Shown here: positions 1-7,592 of the stretch, in pieces
How the letters are laid out: each line of letters begins with the position of its first letter
How positions within the stretch are numbered: position 1 is the first letter of the stretch
NCBI GenBank assembly: GCA_024278175.1
Contig: JAJRTS010000057.1
Span: 1 to 53,459 of the forward strand
DNA from: Gemmatimonadales bacterium
GTDB lineage: Bacteria; Gemmatimonadota; Glassbacteria; GWA2-58-10
Reading direction: 5' to 3'
Length of the DNA: 53,459 nucleotides
Position numbers and translations under genes: made by a program
Notes under the pieces: model-generated
Seen by the model: only the letters and a program-made list of their open reading frames with translations
The model's database searches: none
What the model was told of the DNA's origin: nothing

Positions 1-315
1 AGATAAGATGTTGAGTATGAAGATGAATCGCAAGGATTCAGGAATATCTGCATGGGGGGACATTTACCAGTTTCCCTTGACCGCGGGCCTCCTTTCGTGG
101 CGCGGAACCGTCCGCGGCAAATCTCGATTTCCTGTCGATAGCTATGCGGGGAAACGATATAGAGTGTATTACACCCGTGTCAACATGCAGGTTCCGCTAT
201 TATTACGATGACCGGTGCAAAAGGATTGGAATCCCCGGATGAAGCGCTTATAATATGTGCACCCATACTCTCCCAGGATCAATTTCATCCTCGAAATTAT
301 ACCCGGAGATTAGAG
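1..315. other. Upstream region without a supported gene
   Basis: No gene is supported here. A 67-codon reading frame (8-211) has no recognisable domain and no convincing ribosome binding site. The last part is the leader of the oxidoreductase gene that starts at 316, including GGAG at 304-307. Confidence 0.5.
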
Positions 316-1350
316 ATGTCACGCTACAGAGTCGGCATTGTCGGATTCGGCTGGGTTGCGGGCGCGCATCTGAAGTCCTACGCCGATCTTGAGCAGTTCG
401 AGCCGGTGGCGGTGATGAGCCGCCGTGAGTTGGACCCGGAGATGTTTCGCCGTGAGTACGGCGTGGATATCAAGGTCTACAACGACTACGACAAGTTCCT
501 GGCTGATGATGCTCTGGACATTGTCGACATCTGCACGCCCCATCCGCTGCACCCGGAGCAGGCAATCAAAGCCGCGGCGGCGGGCAAGGACCTGGTGATC
601 GAAAAACCGATAGCGCTGGATTTCGAGAGCGCGGTCGCCATGCTCGATGCCGTGGAAAGGGCGGGAGTAAGGACCTCGGTGTGTTTCGAGGCCCGTTTTA
701 TTTCAGTGGCCCGCGCGATGAAGTCACTTATCGATCAAGGGATGATCGGCGACCCATACTATGCCGAGTGCGACTATTTCCACGGCATCGGCCCGTGGTA
801 CGACCAGTTCGCCTGGAATATCAAGAAGGACATGGGTGGCTCCAGCCTGCTCACCGCCGGCTGCCACTCCATGGACATGATGCTCTACCTGCTGGGCCTT
901 CGCGCCGAGGAGGTGTTCAGTTACTCGACCACCAACCCCCACGAGGCTTTCGCCCCTTACGAATACGACACCACCAGCCTGACCACGATCAAGTTCGAGT
1001 GCGGCAAGGTGCTGGGCAAGGTCAGCTCGGTTACCGATTGCATGCAGCCCTACGTGTTCAACATGAACATAGTCGGCAGCCAGGGTACGCTGAAAAACGA
1101 CCTGTTCCACAGCAAGAAGATCGACGGGATGGAGGGTTGGGCCAAGCTCGATGTCCAGCTTGTCGACAGCGGAGACGTGGAACACCACCCCTACCGCGAG
1201 CAGTTCAGTTATTTCGCCGACTGTCTGGAAAAGGGTATCGAGGGGCACAATAACCTGGCAAGCGCGTTCGAAACCCAGAGGGTCGTGTTGGCCGCCGACA
1301 AGTCCGCCGCCACCGGCAAACCGGTTTCTCTCAAGGAGTTCAGCCGCTGA
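316..1350 (+). CDS. Gfo/Idh/MocA family oxidoreductase (cytoplasmic)
   Basis: This is a 344-residue NAD(P)-dependent dehydrogenase-like protein. The N-terminus reads MSRYRVGIVGFGWVAGAHL, a Rossmann glycine motif (GxGxxxxxH). An EKPIAL motif near residue 97 is the family's catalytic-lysine signature, and the C-terminal half matches the Gfo/Idh alpha/beta substrate domain. I chose the ATG at 316, with GGAG about nine bases upstream. The frame stays open back to 208, but that extension has no family-like sequence. There is no signal peptide, unlike the two Tat-type paralogues at 7593 and 45017. Substrates in this family are mostly sugars, inositols or sugar nucleotides and cannot be told from sequence. 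The sulfatase gene follows 175 bp downstream on the same strand, so a shared role in sulfated-glycan use is possible but not shown. Confidence 0.9.
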   Translation: MSRYRVGIVGFGWVAGAHLKSYADLEQFEPVAVMSRRELDPEMFRREYGVDIKVYNDYDKFLADDALDIVDICTPHPLHPEQAIKAAAAGKDLVIEKPIALDFESAVAMLDAVERAGVRTSVCFEARFISVARAMKSLIDQGMIGDPYYAECDYFHGIGPWYDQFAWNIKKDMGGSSLLTAGCHSMDMMLYLLGLRAEEVFSYSTTNPHEAFAPYEYDTTSLTTIKFECGKVLGKVSSVTDCMQPYVFNMNIVGSQGTLKNDLFHSKKIDGMEGWAKLDVQLVDSGDVEHHPYREQFSYFADCLEKGIEGHNNLASAFETQRVVLAADKSAATGKPVSLKEFSR

Positions 1351-1525
1351 AACACTCCGGCGGCCGGTGCTGATGGCTTGCCGGAGAAACACGGAACCTA
1401 TAAATTCAATCAGTTATTTGTTTCCAAAGGGCGCGGAGCCCGGAATTTTGCGCTTTTTCGGCTGAGTATCGCCCGATAGTGTATCTTTCAACGGGTAAAA
1501 AAACGATCCTGGGAGAGAGTGTGCC

Positions 1526-3091
1526 ATGCGAGACAAATTGTTCGGTAATAACCGCATTTCCAGACGGAATTTCCTGGCCGTGGCAGGCAGCGTGCCATTG
1601 GCGGCCGCGGCCACCGCGCGCGCCCAGGTGCCGGCAAGCCCCGAGGAACAGCCCAACATCCTGATCATCCTCTCCGACCAGCTCGCCCAGCAGGCCGTGG
1701 GAGCCTACGGCAACCGTTACGTACGGACCCCCAATATCGACGTGTTGGCGCGCGGGGGCGTTCGGTTCAGCAAGGCCTACTCCAGTTGCCCGCTCTGCCA
1801 GCCGGTCAGGGCCTGCCTGTGGACCGGACGGCTGCCCCACCAGAGTGGGGTGGACTCCAACGGAATGAACTATCCCGTACCCACGGTGTCAAAGCGCACG
1901 CCCACGCTGGGAGATATTTTCAGCAAAGCGGGCTACGAGGCGGTCAATTTCGGTAAGCGCCACGATGCAGGCAGTTTGCGCGGATTCAGGCTGGCGGATA
2001 TCGAGAAGGCGGAGCTCGACGCCCCGGAGGCCTGGCCGGTCAGCTACGACTCCAGGCAGGACGTGCCCACCACGCGCAAGGTGGTCGAGTTCCTGGGCCG
2101 GGAGCGCAACCGCCCCTTTATCGCCATTGCCAGTCTCAATAACCCCCACAACATCTGCGACTGGATCGGTGCGTTCGAGGGACCCCACGAGGACCTGCCC
2201 CTGCCCGAGGGCGAGCTGCCGCCGCTGCCGGCCAATTTCGAGATCAAGGATTTCGAGAACCGTCCGCTGCCGGTCCAGTATCTCTGCTGCAGCCATCGCC
2301 GCCTGCGGATGGCGGCCCCGTGGAACAAGCTGAACTACCGCCATTACCTGGCCGCCTATTACCACTATACGAAAATGATGGATGCCCAGGTGGGGGAAAT
2401 CCTGGCCGCCCTAAGGGCCTCTTCGGCCGCCAAAAACACGATCGTGGTGTTCCTCAGCGATCACGGCGACGGGATGGGGGCCCACAGGATGGTGACCAAG
2501 CAGGTCAGTTTCTATGAGGAGATGACCCGGATTCCGTTGATTTTCGCCGGGCCCGGGCTGACCGGCCGCGGCAAGATACTGCGTGAGCCGCTGACCTCCA
2601 GTATCGACCTGCTGCCCACTCTCTGTGACCTGGCCGGCCTCAAGGCTCCGGCAGGTCTGCCCGGCCGCAGCATGGCGCCCTGGCTCAGTGGCGAGAGCAA
2701 TCCTCCCGTCAACGAGTATGTTGTCAGCCAATGGCAGACCGAATGGGGTTACACTGTCAGTCCCGGACGGATGCTGCGCAGCGAGCGGTTTAAGTACACC
2801 TGCTATCTCGAGGGCAACGGCGAGGAGCTTTACGATCTGGAGAAAGACCCCGGTGAAACCCGTAACCTGATCCGTGACAAGGGCTACCGTAAGGAGCTCG
2901 AACGGCACCGCCGCCTGCTCAAGGAGTACACGCGCAATACCCGCGACCCGTTTTTCGGCCAGGGGGTCACTGTCGATCCCCGCTGGCGCAGCCACAAGCC
3001 GGGCTACGCGTATCACGAGGGCCCCTCGGCACCCGAGGCCGCCTGGGCGGAGCAGGAGCAGCAGCAGAAAAACAGCGGGGGGACGCGCTAA
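1526..3091 (+). CDS. Type I sulfatase, Tat-exported
   Basis: This is a 521-residue arylsulfatase-like enzyme that hydrolyses sulfate esters, probably on sulfated glycans. The N-terminus has a twin-arginine signal (SRRNFLAVAG, residues 12-21) followed by an Ala-rich stretch ending near ARA (residue 33). The mature protein starts with the sulfatase core NILIILSDQ, whose aspartate binds calcium. The formylglycine site fits C-x-P-x-R as CQPVR at residues 91-95, followed by a GRLPH motif. Later features are the FLSDHGDG motif and the C-terminal LYDLEKDPGETRNL typical of the family. Cysteine-type sulfatases need a formylglycine-generating enzyme or an anaerobic sulfatase-maturing enzyme; neither gene is in this window. 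The substrate is unknown. Confidence 0.95.
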   Translation: MRDKLFGNNRISRRNFLAVAGSVPLAAAATARAQVPASPEEQPNILIILSDQLAQQAVGAYGNRYVRTPNIDVLARGGVRFSKAYSSCPLCQPVRACLWTGRLPHQSGVDSNGMNYPVPTVSKRTPTLGDIFSKAGYEAVNFGKRHDAGSLRGFRLADIEKAELDAPEAWPVSYDSRQDVPTTRKVVEFLGRERNRPFIAIASLNNPHNICDWIGAFEGPHEDLPLPEGELPPLPANFEIKDFENRPLPVQYLCCSHRRLRMAAPWNKLNYRHYLAAYYHYTKMMDAQVGEILAALRASSAAKNTIVVFLSDHGDGMGAHRMVTKQVSFYEEMTRIPLIFAGPGLTGRGKILREPLTSSIDLLPTLCDLAGLKAPAGLPGRSMAPWLSGESNPPVNEYVVSQWQTEWGYTVSPGRMLRSERFKYTCYLEGNGEELYDLEKDPGETRNLIRDKGYRKELERHRRLLKEYTRNTRDPFFGQGVTVDPRWRSHKPGYAYHEGPSAPEAAWAEQEQQQKNSGGTR

Positions 3092-3104
3092 GACTCTGCC
3101 TCCG

Positions 3105-3146
3105 GCAGTGGACTACCACCAAGCCTGCTTGGTGGTAGTCCACTGC
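3105..3146. repeat. Perfect 42-nt palindrome after the sulfatase gene
   Basis: Two 20-base arms, GCAGTGGACTACCACCAAGC and its exact reverse complement, are separated by only CT. The element lies 13 bp after the sulfatase stop, between converging genes. No T-run follows on either side, so it is not a textbook intrinsic terminator, though it could stabilise a 3' end. Confidence 0.8.
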
Positions 3147-3203
3147 AACACCCCTATCCCTAAGAGTGTCTCTGCTTAGCTGTTTATCCCCCCGGAATCT
3201 GCT

Positions 3204-3617
3204 CTAGTGCTTACCGGGAGCCATCGCCACCCCACGCCGTTCGTACGCCACATAAGCCTCTATGGCCACCATCCGCGGGCCATCAAGTTTGAGCGGCACT
3301 CCCTCCAGCGGGTTCATCAGACACCAGTTGATCATCTCCCTGAGTGCTATCACCCTGCCCAGTTGCTGCTGAAATTTGGGATATGTCTCCGGATGGGTAT
3401 TGGCCGCATTGGGGTGGCACTGCGCACAGGCCACACCGTTGGCGCCAAGCTCCGGACTGACCCACAGCTCCCGGCCCGTCTGCACCACGCTCATGAACTC
3501 TTCCTGCCAGCGCTGCTGATCTTTTGCGGTAAACTCATCGGCCATCAAGGCAATTCCGCCTGCAATCAAAATCGCGACAACGACTATTAAAGAAAGTAGA
3601 GCGACTTTTCTGTGCAT
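3204..3617 (-). CDS. Monohaem c-type cytochrome, SoxA-like C-terminal region
   Basis: This 137-residue exported protein has one haem-binding motif, CAQCH, at residues 64-68. An N-terminal hydrophobic helix (about 5-25) looks like a signal or anchor. The stretch from about residue 90 (REMINWCLMNPLEG, then PRMVAIEAY) resembles the C-terminal part of SoxA-type and related cytochromes; Met116 is a candidate sixth haem ligand. The start at 3617 has a strong AGGAGG upstream; a longer frame to 3722 overlaps the phosphoesterase gene and is unlikely. It is the last gene of a three-gene minus-strand operon, 13 nt after the phosphoesterase. A role as periplasmic electron donor or acceptor for the di-haem peroxidase of the operon is inferred from context. 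Confidence 0.85.
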   Translation of the reverse strand: MHRKVALLSLIVVVAILIAGGIALMADEFTAKDQQRWQEEFMSVVQTGRELWVSPELGANGVACAQCHPNAANTHPETYPKFQQQLGRVIALREMINWCLMNPLEGVPLKLDGPRMVAIEAYVAYERRGVAMAPGKH

Positions 3618-3630
3618 GGTAAATTCCCTC

Positions 3631-4707
3631 CTAATAGTGGACCTGGGGAGAAACCCGTTGACCAGAGTCCTGATACGCGGTGTCTTCCGGCTGACCCGTT
3701 TTCGGGTTGTAAGCCACAACACGGTTTGTGTTGTTGTAAAGGTTATACTTCATAGCCACACGTCCGCTGGCCATGTCAACGAACTGCCAGCCGGTGGCAT
3801 CCCGCTCGAAAAACGGATCAGCGCGGTTCATGGGCACGGTGAGCCTGGCCAGGTGGCTCTCGGCCTGGGCATAGCTTTCCGGATACGGCCAGGGCCAGGC
3901 TGTGGCCATCACCGCATGGAAGCTGATATTGCCGATCTGGTTGTACTGTATCTGGTGCACATGGCCGTAAATGACGGTGACATCGTCTAAGGGACGCAGC
4001 AAAGCCTGCACTTGCTCCGCATCCTCTGTCCAGAAATTCCACCCCTTGTAGATCTTCTGGATCGGGGAGTGAGAAAATACCACAACCGGGGTCTCTTTTG
4101 TCACTTTCGCCAGGTCCTGACGAAGCCATTCCAACTGCTTCTTCCCAACCATAAAAGGCGAGCCGTTGGGATTGTCGAGACCTGCCATCTCGTTCATGCG
4201 CTGCTCGGCGGTAGGCCAACGCTCATACGTCCACTTATCGTAGGTGAGGATAGAATTCAACACCACAAAGTGCACACCCTTGTGGTCCCAACTGTAGTAA
4301 TGCGGCCCGTACAACTCTGACCAGTATTCGCCCAGATCGAGGTAATAGTCATGCTCGCCCATGACGCAGTATACCTTGTTGTTCAGCCTGGCAAGCATCT
4401 CGGCTCCGTGGTCAAGCTCGGATTTCTTACCGAGCTGGGCAAGGTCGCCCCCGAAAACCACGAAGTCAGGTTTGGGTGTGAGCAGGTTAGTTTCAGCTAC
4501 GGCACGGATCAATCCGCGGTCCCAGTTACGGACAAAATCAGAACCCTTGATATGCTGAATGTGTGAGTCGGAAACGTATGCGAAAGTAAAGTTCTTGCGC
4601 TGGTCGGCAAAGGCGAGTTCCACCGTTGTTAACGGCAAACAGCCCGCAGTGGCAAGCGCCCCCGCACTCTTGAGGAAATCTCGACGGCTTAAGCTGGATT
4701 TTTCCAT
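3631..4707 (-). CDS. Calcineurin-like metallophosphoesterase, Tat-exported
   Basis: This is a 358-residue metal-dependent phosphoesterase. The N-terminus has a twin-arginine signal (SRRDFLKSAG, residues 7-16). The dinuclear-metal motifs are in order: SDSH (D47, H49), GGD (86-88), GEHD (117-120, in place of the usual GNHD), FSHSP, and GHVH near residue 240. The Asn-to-Glu change at the GNHD position is notable because that Asn normally bridges to the metal. The gene lies between the di-haem peroxidase (11-nt gap) and the cytochrome c (13-nt gap), so the three are probably co-transcribed. The substrate could be a phosphodiester or phosphomonoester in the periplasm; the sequence does not say which. 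Confidence 0.9.
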   Translation of the reverse strand: MEKSSLSRRDFLKSAGALATAGCLPLTTVELAFADQRKNFTFAYVSDSHIQHIKGSDFVRNWDRGLIRAVAETNLLTPKPDFVVFGGDLAQLGKKSELDHGAEMLARLNNKVYCVMGEHDYYLDLGEYWSELYGPHYYSWDHKGVHFVVLNSILTYDKWTYERWPTAEQRMNEMAGLDNPNGSPFMVGKKQLEWLRQDLAKVTKETPVVVFSHSPIQKIYKGWNFWTEDAEQVQALLRPLDDVTVIYGHVHQIQYNQIGNISFHAVMATAWPWPYPESYAQAESHLARLTVPMNRADPFFERDATGWQFVDMASGRVAMKYNLYNNTNRVVAYNPKTGQPEDTAYQDSGQRVSPQVHY

Positions 4708-4718
4708 GGGTGTCTCCT

Positions 4719-5867
4719 CTACTTTTTGATGTCTGACTTTGCCAGATGCGCGTACTCGGGGCTGGTGAGGGCTTCCATAAACGCCACCAGATCGTCGACC
4801 TGATCAGCAGTCAAATTGAGGGGACGGATTCCTCCGCTGAGAAAATCGTTCACCGGCTCGCCCTCGTTGGTCACACCGCCCAGGTTGTAGTGCATGACTA
4901 CTTCCCATAAAGTCGCCAGACTGCCGTCGTGCATGTAAGGTGCGGTGACGTCTATGTTACGCAGAGTCGGGGTCTTGAAAGCTCCCAGACCATCGAAGCT
5001 CCGGGTTATGGCAAACCGGCCCAACTCAGAGGTACGCTTGTCCGTGAGCACCTTGACATCGACTTCAGAGGCTGTAGCCTCGGCCTTCAGGAACTCGCTT
5101 GCCAACCCCGGCACATCGTCCTGGATGTCGTTTATCCCCACACCGATATTGTGGAACCGGTTGTCGGTGAACAAGGCCTGTGTCTGTTCGATGAGATGGC
5201 AGGAAACACAACGCCCCTGGTTTACGAAAAGGTCGAACCCGCGCTTCTGCGCCGGGGTAAGGGCATCCTCTTCGCCCGCGTAATACCAGCGGTCGAATGG
5301 AGAGTCGCCGGCGATCTGCGTTCGCTCAAAGGCGGCAATGGCCCGGGTAACTTCGGTCATGGTGATATCGTTTCCGCTCTTGCCGAAAACGCTCTTGAAT
5401 GCTTTTACATATTCCGGGGCTGTCCGTACAATCTCAAGGATCGGCAGATGGTCCTTCAGGCCCATTTCCACCGGATTGGTGAATGGGTGAAGGGCCTGGT
5501 CTTCCAGGCTGGGAGAACGGCCATCCCAGAAAAGCGATTCAAAGTACACGGCATTAATCACGGTGGGTGAATTGCGGGTCCCGGTAAGCTTATTGATCCC
5601 CTCCGAGACTGAAAGCGGACTATCGGTGAAAGCTTTTTCGGCCAGATGGCATTTGGCACAATTTACATCACCTGTGGAGCTGAACCTCATGTCGTTGAAC
5701 AGCTTTTCACCCAGGGCTACTTTTTCCGGGGATTGGGGATTATCCTCAGGGTAGGGGACAGGGGGCAGGCCCAGGGGAACAGAGCCACTGGATGCGTTCT
5801 CTGCTGTCGCGCCCACCATACAGAAAATCCCCGCAATAACAGTGATAACGTAAAGGAATTTCCTCAT
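4719..5867 (-). CDS. Di-haem cytochrome c peroxidase / MauG family protein
   Basis: This is a 382-residue periplasmic protein of the CcpA/MauG family. It has a signal peptide (MRKFLYVITVIAGIFCMVGA) and two haem motifs, CAKCH at 70-74 and CVSCH at 220-224. Family landmarks include FWDGRSPSLEDQ near 113 and YMHDGSLATLWEVVMHYN in the C-terminal part. Members reduce hydrogen peroxide using electrons from small cytochromes, or oxidise protein substrates as MauG does. I chose the start at 5867 because GAGGAGG lies just upstream; the frame extends to 5981 without a plausible signal peptide. It is the first gene of a three-gene operon, and the Fur-family gene lies next upstream, which suggests peroxide-responsive control. 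Confidence 0.9.
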   Translation of the reverse strand: MRKFLYVITVIAGIFCMVGATAENASSGSVPLGLPPVPYPEDNPQSPEKVALGEKLFNDMRFSSTGDVNCAKCHLAEKAFTDSPLSVSEGINKLTGTRNSPTVINAVYFESLFWDGRSPSLEDQALHPFTNPVEMGLKDHLPILEIVRTAPEYVKAFKSVFGKSGNDITMTEVTRAIAAFERTQIAGDSPFDRWYYAGEEDALTPAQKRGFDLFVNQGRCVSCHLIEQTQALFTDNRFHNIGVGINDIQDDVPGLASEFLKAEATASEVDVKVLTDKRTSELGRFAITRSFDGLGAFKTPTLRNIDVTAPYMHDGSLATLWEVVMHYNLGGVTNEGEPVNDFLSGGIRPLNLTADQVDDLVAFMEALTSPEYAHLAKSDIKK

Positions 5868-5950
5868 GGTTCCTCCTCGCAAATTTGAAAAGGTGAGTTT
5901 TGGCCAGGGACGTCCAATTATCCTGCTGTCTTTGTCATTAGGCGCTACTC

Positions 5951-6155
5951 CTTTAAAGGGGCGTTGGAAGAAAACGTTCAACGCCCGAGGTAAAATATTT
6001 CGCTCGGTTGGTTGTCAAGGGCAAAACAAGCCGCTTTTTACCGGTTCTGCTATTCATTTTATTTCAAGCAGTTAGATTGCTCCCACCGGCTTTCGGCCAG
6101 CAACAGCGGGGAACGGCCCTTGACAACCCAATTCTCATACTTCCGTTATTTTTCA
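5951..6155 (+). repeat. Dispersed intergenic repeat, copy A
   Basis: About 205 bp that aligns with 38176-38378. It starts with a small hairpin (GGGCGTTGGA ... TTCAACGCCC), then GGTTGTCAAGGGC, a diverged centre, and the complementary arm GCCCTTGACAACC near 6115-6128. The outer arms can fold the whole element into one large hairpin. It fills most of the space between the peroxidase start and the Fur-family gene. No open reading frame inside looks coding. Confidence 0.75.
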
Positions 6156-6271
6156 ATTCGCTTCTAAAGATTCAGGGCGGAAGACATCGGGTTCTCTTTT
6201 TACTTAGATTGAACCGGCCTGAGTGGACCACAAAAGAAACGGTGTTCAATCCATTACTCAGCGTTACTGCC

Positions 6272-6712
6272 TTAAATGCAGTCGGTACAAACGCCCCTGA
6301 GTTCCAAATAAGTCTGATTGATTTTCCCCCATGAGAGAACTTCATCAGGAATCTTAAATCTATCCGCATCAGCGCAGTGGAAATCGAGCACTTTACCACA
6401 TACTTTGCAGACAAAATGATGGTGGGGGGTCGTGTCCAGGTCGAAGCGGGCACGTCCGCTAAAAAAAGAAACTCTATTCAATACGTTTTCCCGCTCAAGC
6501 ATTGAAAACGCTCTGTAAACCGTATCCATCGAGATTGTTGGAATGCGTTCTTTTACATTTTTATAGATCATTTCGATATCGGGATGCTCTCCGTGCGAGG
6601 CCAATTCTCGAAAGATTTCCAAGCGTTGGTGGGTCAATTTAATCCCGGCATCTCTGGCTGCCTGGATGTACCCTTGCAACCGTAACTTTTTATCATCTCT
6701 TTTCAAACTCAT
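6272..6712 (-). CDS. Fur/PerR family metalloregulator
   Basis: This 146-residue DNA-binding repressor belongs to the Fur superfamily. A winged helix occupies about residues 10-85 (LTHQRLEIFREL, then TISMDTVYRAFSMLERENVL). The regulatory metal site region reads RFDLDTTPHHHFVC. Two CxxC pairs, 102-105 and 142-145, form the structural zinc site seen in PerR and many Fur proteins. I placed the start at MSLKRDD (6712) because the 18-residue extension to 6766 is not family-like. The neighbouring MauG-type peroxidase and the rubrerythrin 5 kb away favour a PerR-like peroxide role, but the residues that separate PerR from Fur cannot be decided by eye, so no symbol is given. Confidence 0.9.
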   Translation of the reverse strand: MSLKRDDKKLRLQGYIQAARDAGIKLTHQRLEIFRELASHGEHPDIEMIYKNVKERIPTISMDTVYRAFSMLERENVLNRVSFFSGRARFDLDTTPHHHFVCKVCGKVLDFHCADADRFKIPDEVLSWGKINQTYLELRGVCTDCI

Positions 6713-6734
6713 TAAGTAAAAACTCCGAGTAAAA

Positions 6735-6792
6735 AAATTCCTGTAAATTGACCATCCCCGCAGCAAGCCGCAGGGAATTCTTTTCGATTAAG
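6735..6792. repeat. REP-like palindromic element, copy 1
   Basis: The segment contains CCCCGCAGCAAGCCGCAGGG followed by AATTC and a CGATTAAG-like end. A close relative lies at 42718-42777, sharing AAATTCCTG, the GAC spacer, the palindrome and GGGAATTC. On the minus strand the core CCCTGCGGC/GCTGCGGGG folds into a 9-bp stem with two G-T pairs. It lies in the leader or promoter region of the Fur-family gene. Confidence 0.65.
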
Positions 6793-6805
6793 AATTATTC
6801 CTACC

Positions 6806-6830
6806 TAGTAATTATTATAATCCATATAAG
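6806..6830. promoter_or_regulatory. Possible Fur/PerR-type operator
   Basis: An AT-rich stretch, TAATTATTATAATCCATATAAG, partly matches the Per-box inverted repeat TTATAATnATTATAA. It lies about 100 bp upstream of the Fur-family start, where autoregulation is common. The match is partial and AT-rich sequence matches such boxes easily. Confidence 0.2.
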
Positions 6831-6889
6831 TATCGAAGTCAAATCTTTGAAAATGTAGTGGGGGTAGACTGTACACTCTCGACAGCTTG

Positions 6890-6980
6890 ACAATTTTGGT
6901 ACATCCACAGAAAAATGGACACCTGATCAAGCCACATTTTTCAGCCGTTCAAACTGGGTGGAACTAAGGTGGGACAAATT
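6890..6980 (-). mobile_element. Possible remnant of an IS3-type element end
   Basis: On the minus strand the frame just before 6927 reads HLSSTQFERLKNVA and a stop, which resembles the C-terminus of IS3-family transposases. It is followed by a GGTGTCCATTTTTCTGTGG stretch like an IS terminal repeat. There is no intact transposase here. The call rests on resemblance only. Confidence 0.3.
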
Positions 6981-6983
6981 ACT

Positions 6984-7024
6984 CTAAAGACAAAACAAGG
7001 GTTTGGTCGAAATCGACCAAACCC
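6984..7024 (-). terminator. Intrinsic terminator of the tRNA-Phe gene
   Basis: On the minus strand, GGGTTTGGTCG and CGACCAAACCC form an 11-bp stem with loop ATTT, followed by TTGTTTTGTCTTT. It starts about 10 bp after the CCA end of the tRNA. Confidence 0.85.
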
Positions 7025-7034
7025 CTTATATCAG

Positions 7035-7110
7035 TGGTGCCGAGGGACGGATTTGAACCGCCGACACGGGGATTTTCAGTCCCCTGCTCTACCGACTGAG
7101 CTACCTCGGC
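7035..7110 (-). tRNA. tRNA-Phe (GAA)
   Basis: A 76-nt tRNA on the minus strand with the CCA end encoded (7035-7037). The acceptor stem is GCCGAGG/CCTCGGC with discriminator A. The D-arm contains AGCTCAGTCGGTAGAGC. The anticodon loop reads CTGAAAATC, giving anticodon GAA, and the T-arm contains GGTTCAAATCC. Its own promoter and terminator flank it, so it is a single-gene unit. Confidence 0.97.
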
Positions 7111-7152
7111 ACAAAATCTACCTGGATTGGATTCCCCTCAGGAAGCTGCAAG

Positions 7153-7180
7153 AATATAGTCTGATCACCGTATTTGTCAA
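7153..7180 (-). promoter_or_regulatory. Sigma70-type promoter of tRNA-Phe
   Basis: On the minus strand, TTGACA (7175-7180) and TATATT (7153-7158) are separated by 16 bp. The -10 box ends about 42 bp before the mature tRNA 5' end. Confidence 0.75.
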
Positions 7181-7536
7181 TATGGTTGTTTGATACCTGT
7201 TTGCAATCAAACCCGGTCAGCAGGGCCGCCAGACCGGTGCCGCGACCTGTACTTCAAGAAACAAGCCCGGACTCAACATCACGATTCCTTAAAATAGCAA
7301 CAGGCCAACCTGGCGTCCCGCTGAGCAGTCCGATTGGGCTGTCAGGCTGCAAGGGGAGAAGAAGGAACGGCCCTCCCAAAAAACCGCCACAAAACATTCC
7401 AAGTCTCTGCCAATATAACAGATACACCCCCTATACCGGGACTAACAGAGAACTCACGCTGATCTCATTGCAGGCTAACCGCTTAACCGAAACGTCTTGA
7501 ATTAGCGCATCTCACTTAAAGAACTTTCTACAGAGT
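7181..7536. other. Non-coding spacer before the DnaA-box cluster
   Basis: I see no supported gene. A 108-codon frame (7174-7500) has no domain or ribosome binding site. The right part is richer in A and T than its surroundings and borders the DnaA-box-like cluster. Confidence 0.4.
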
Positions 7537-7577
7537 TGTGGAAACAATTGTGGATAACTCTTGTGGACAATCCACAA
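7537..7577. promoter_or_regulatory. Cluster of DnaA-box-like sites
   Basis: Four 9-mers related to TTATCCACA lie within 41 bp. On the minus strand these are TGTGGAAAC (7537-7545), TGTGGATAA (7549-7557, a perfect box) and TGTGGACAA (7562-7570). On the plus strand there is CAATCCACA (7568-7576). The last two form the palindrome TTGTGGA-CAA-TCCACAA. The first three are spaced 12-13 bp apart. This may be part of a replication origin or a DnaA-titrating site. Confidence 0.5.
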
Positions 7578-7592
7578 GTTTCACCCCTCGCG

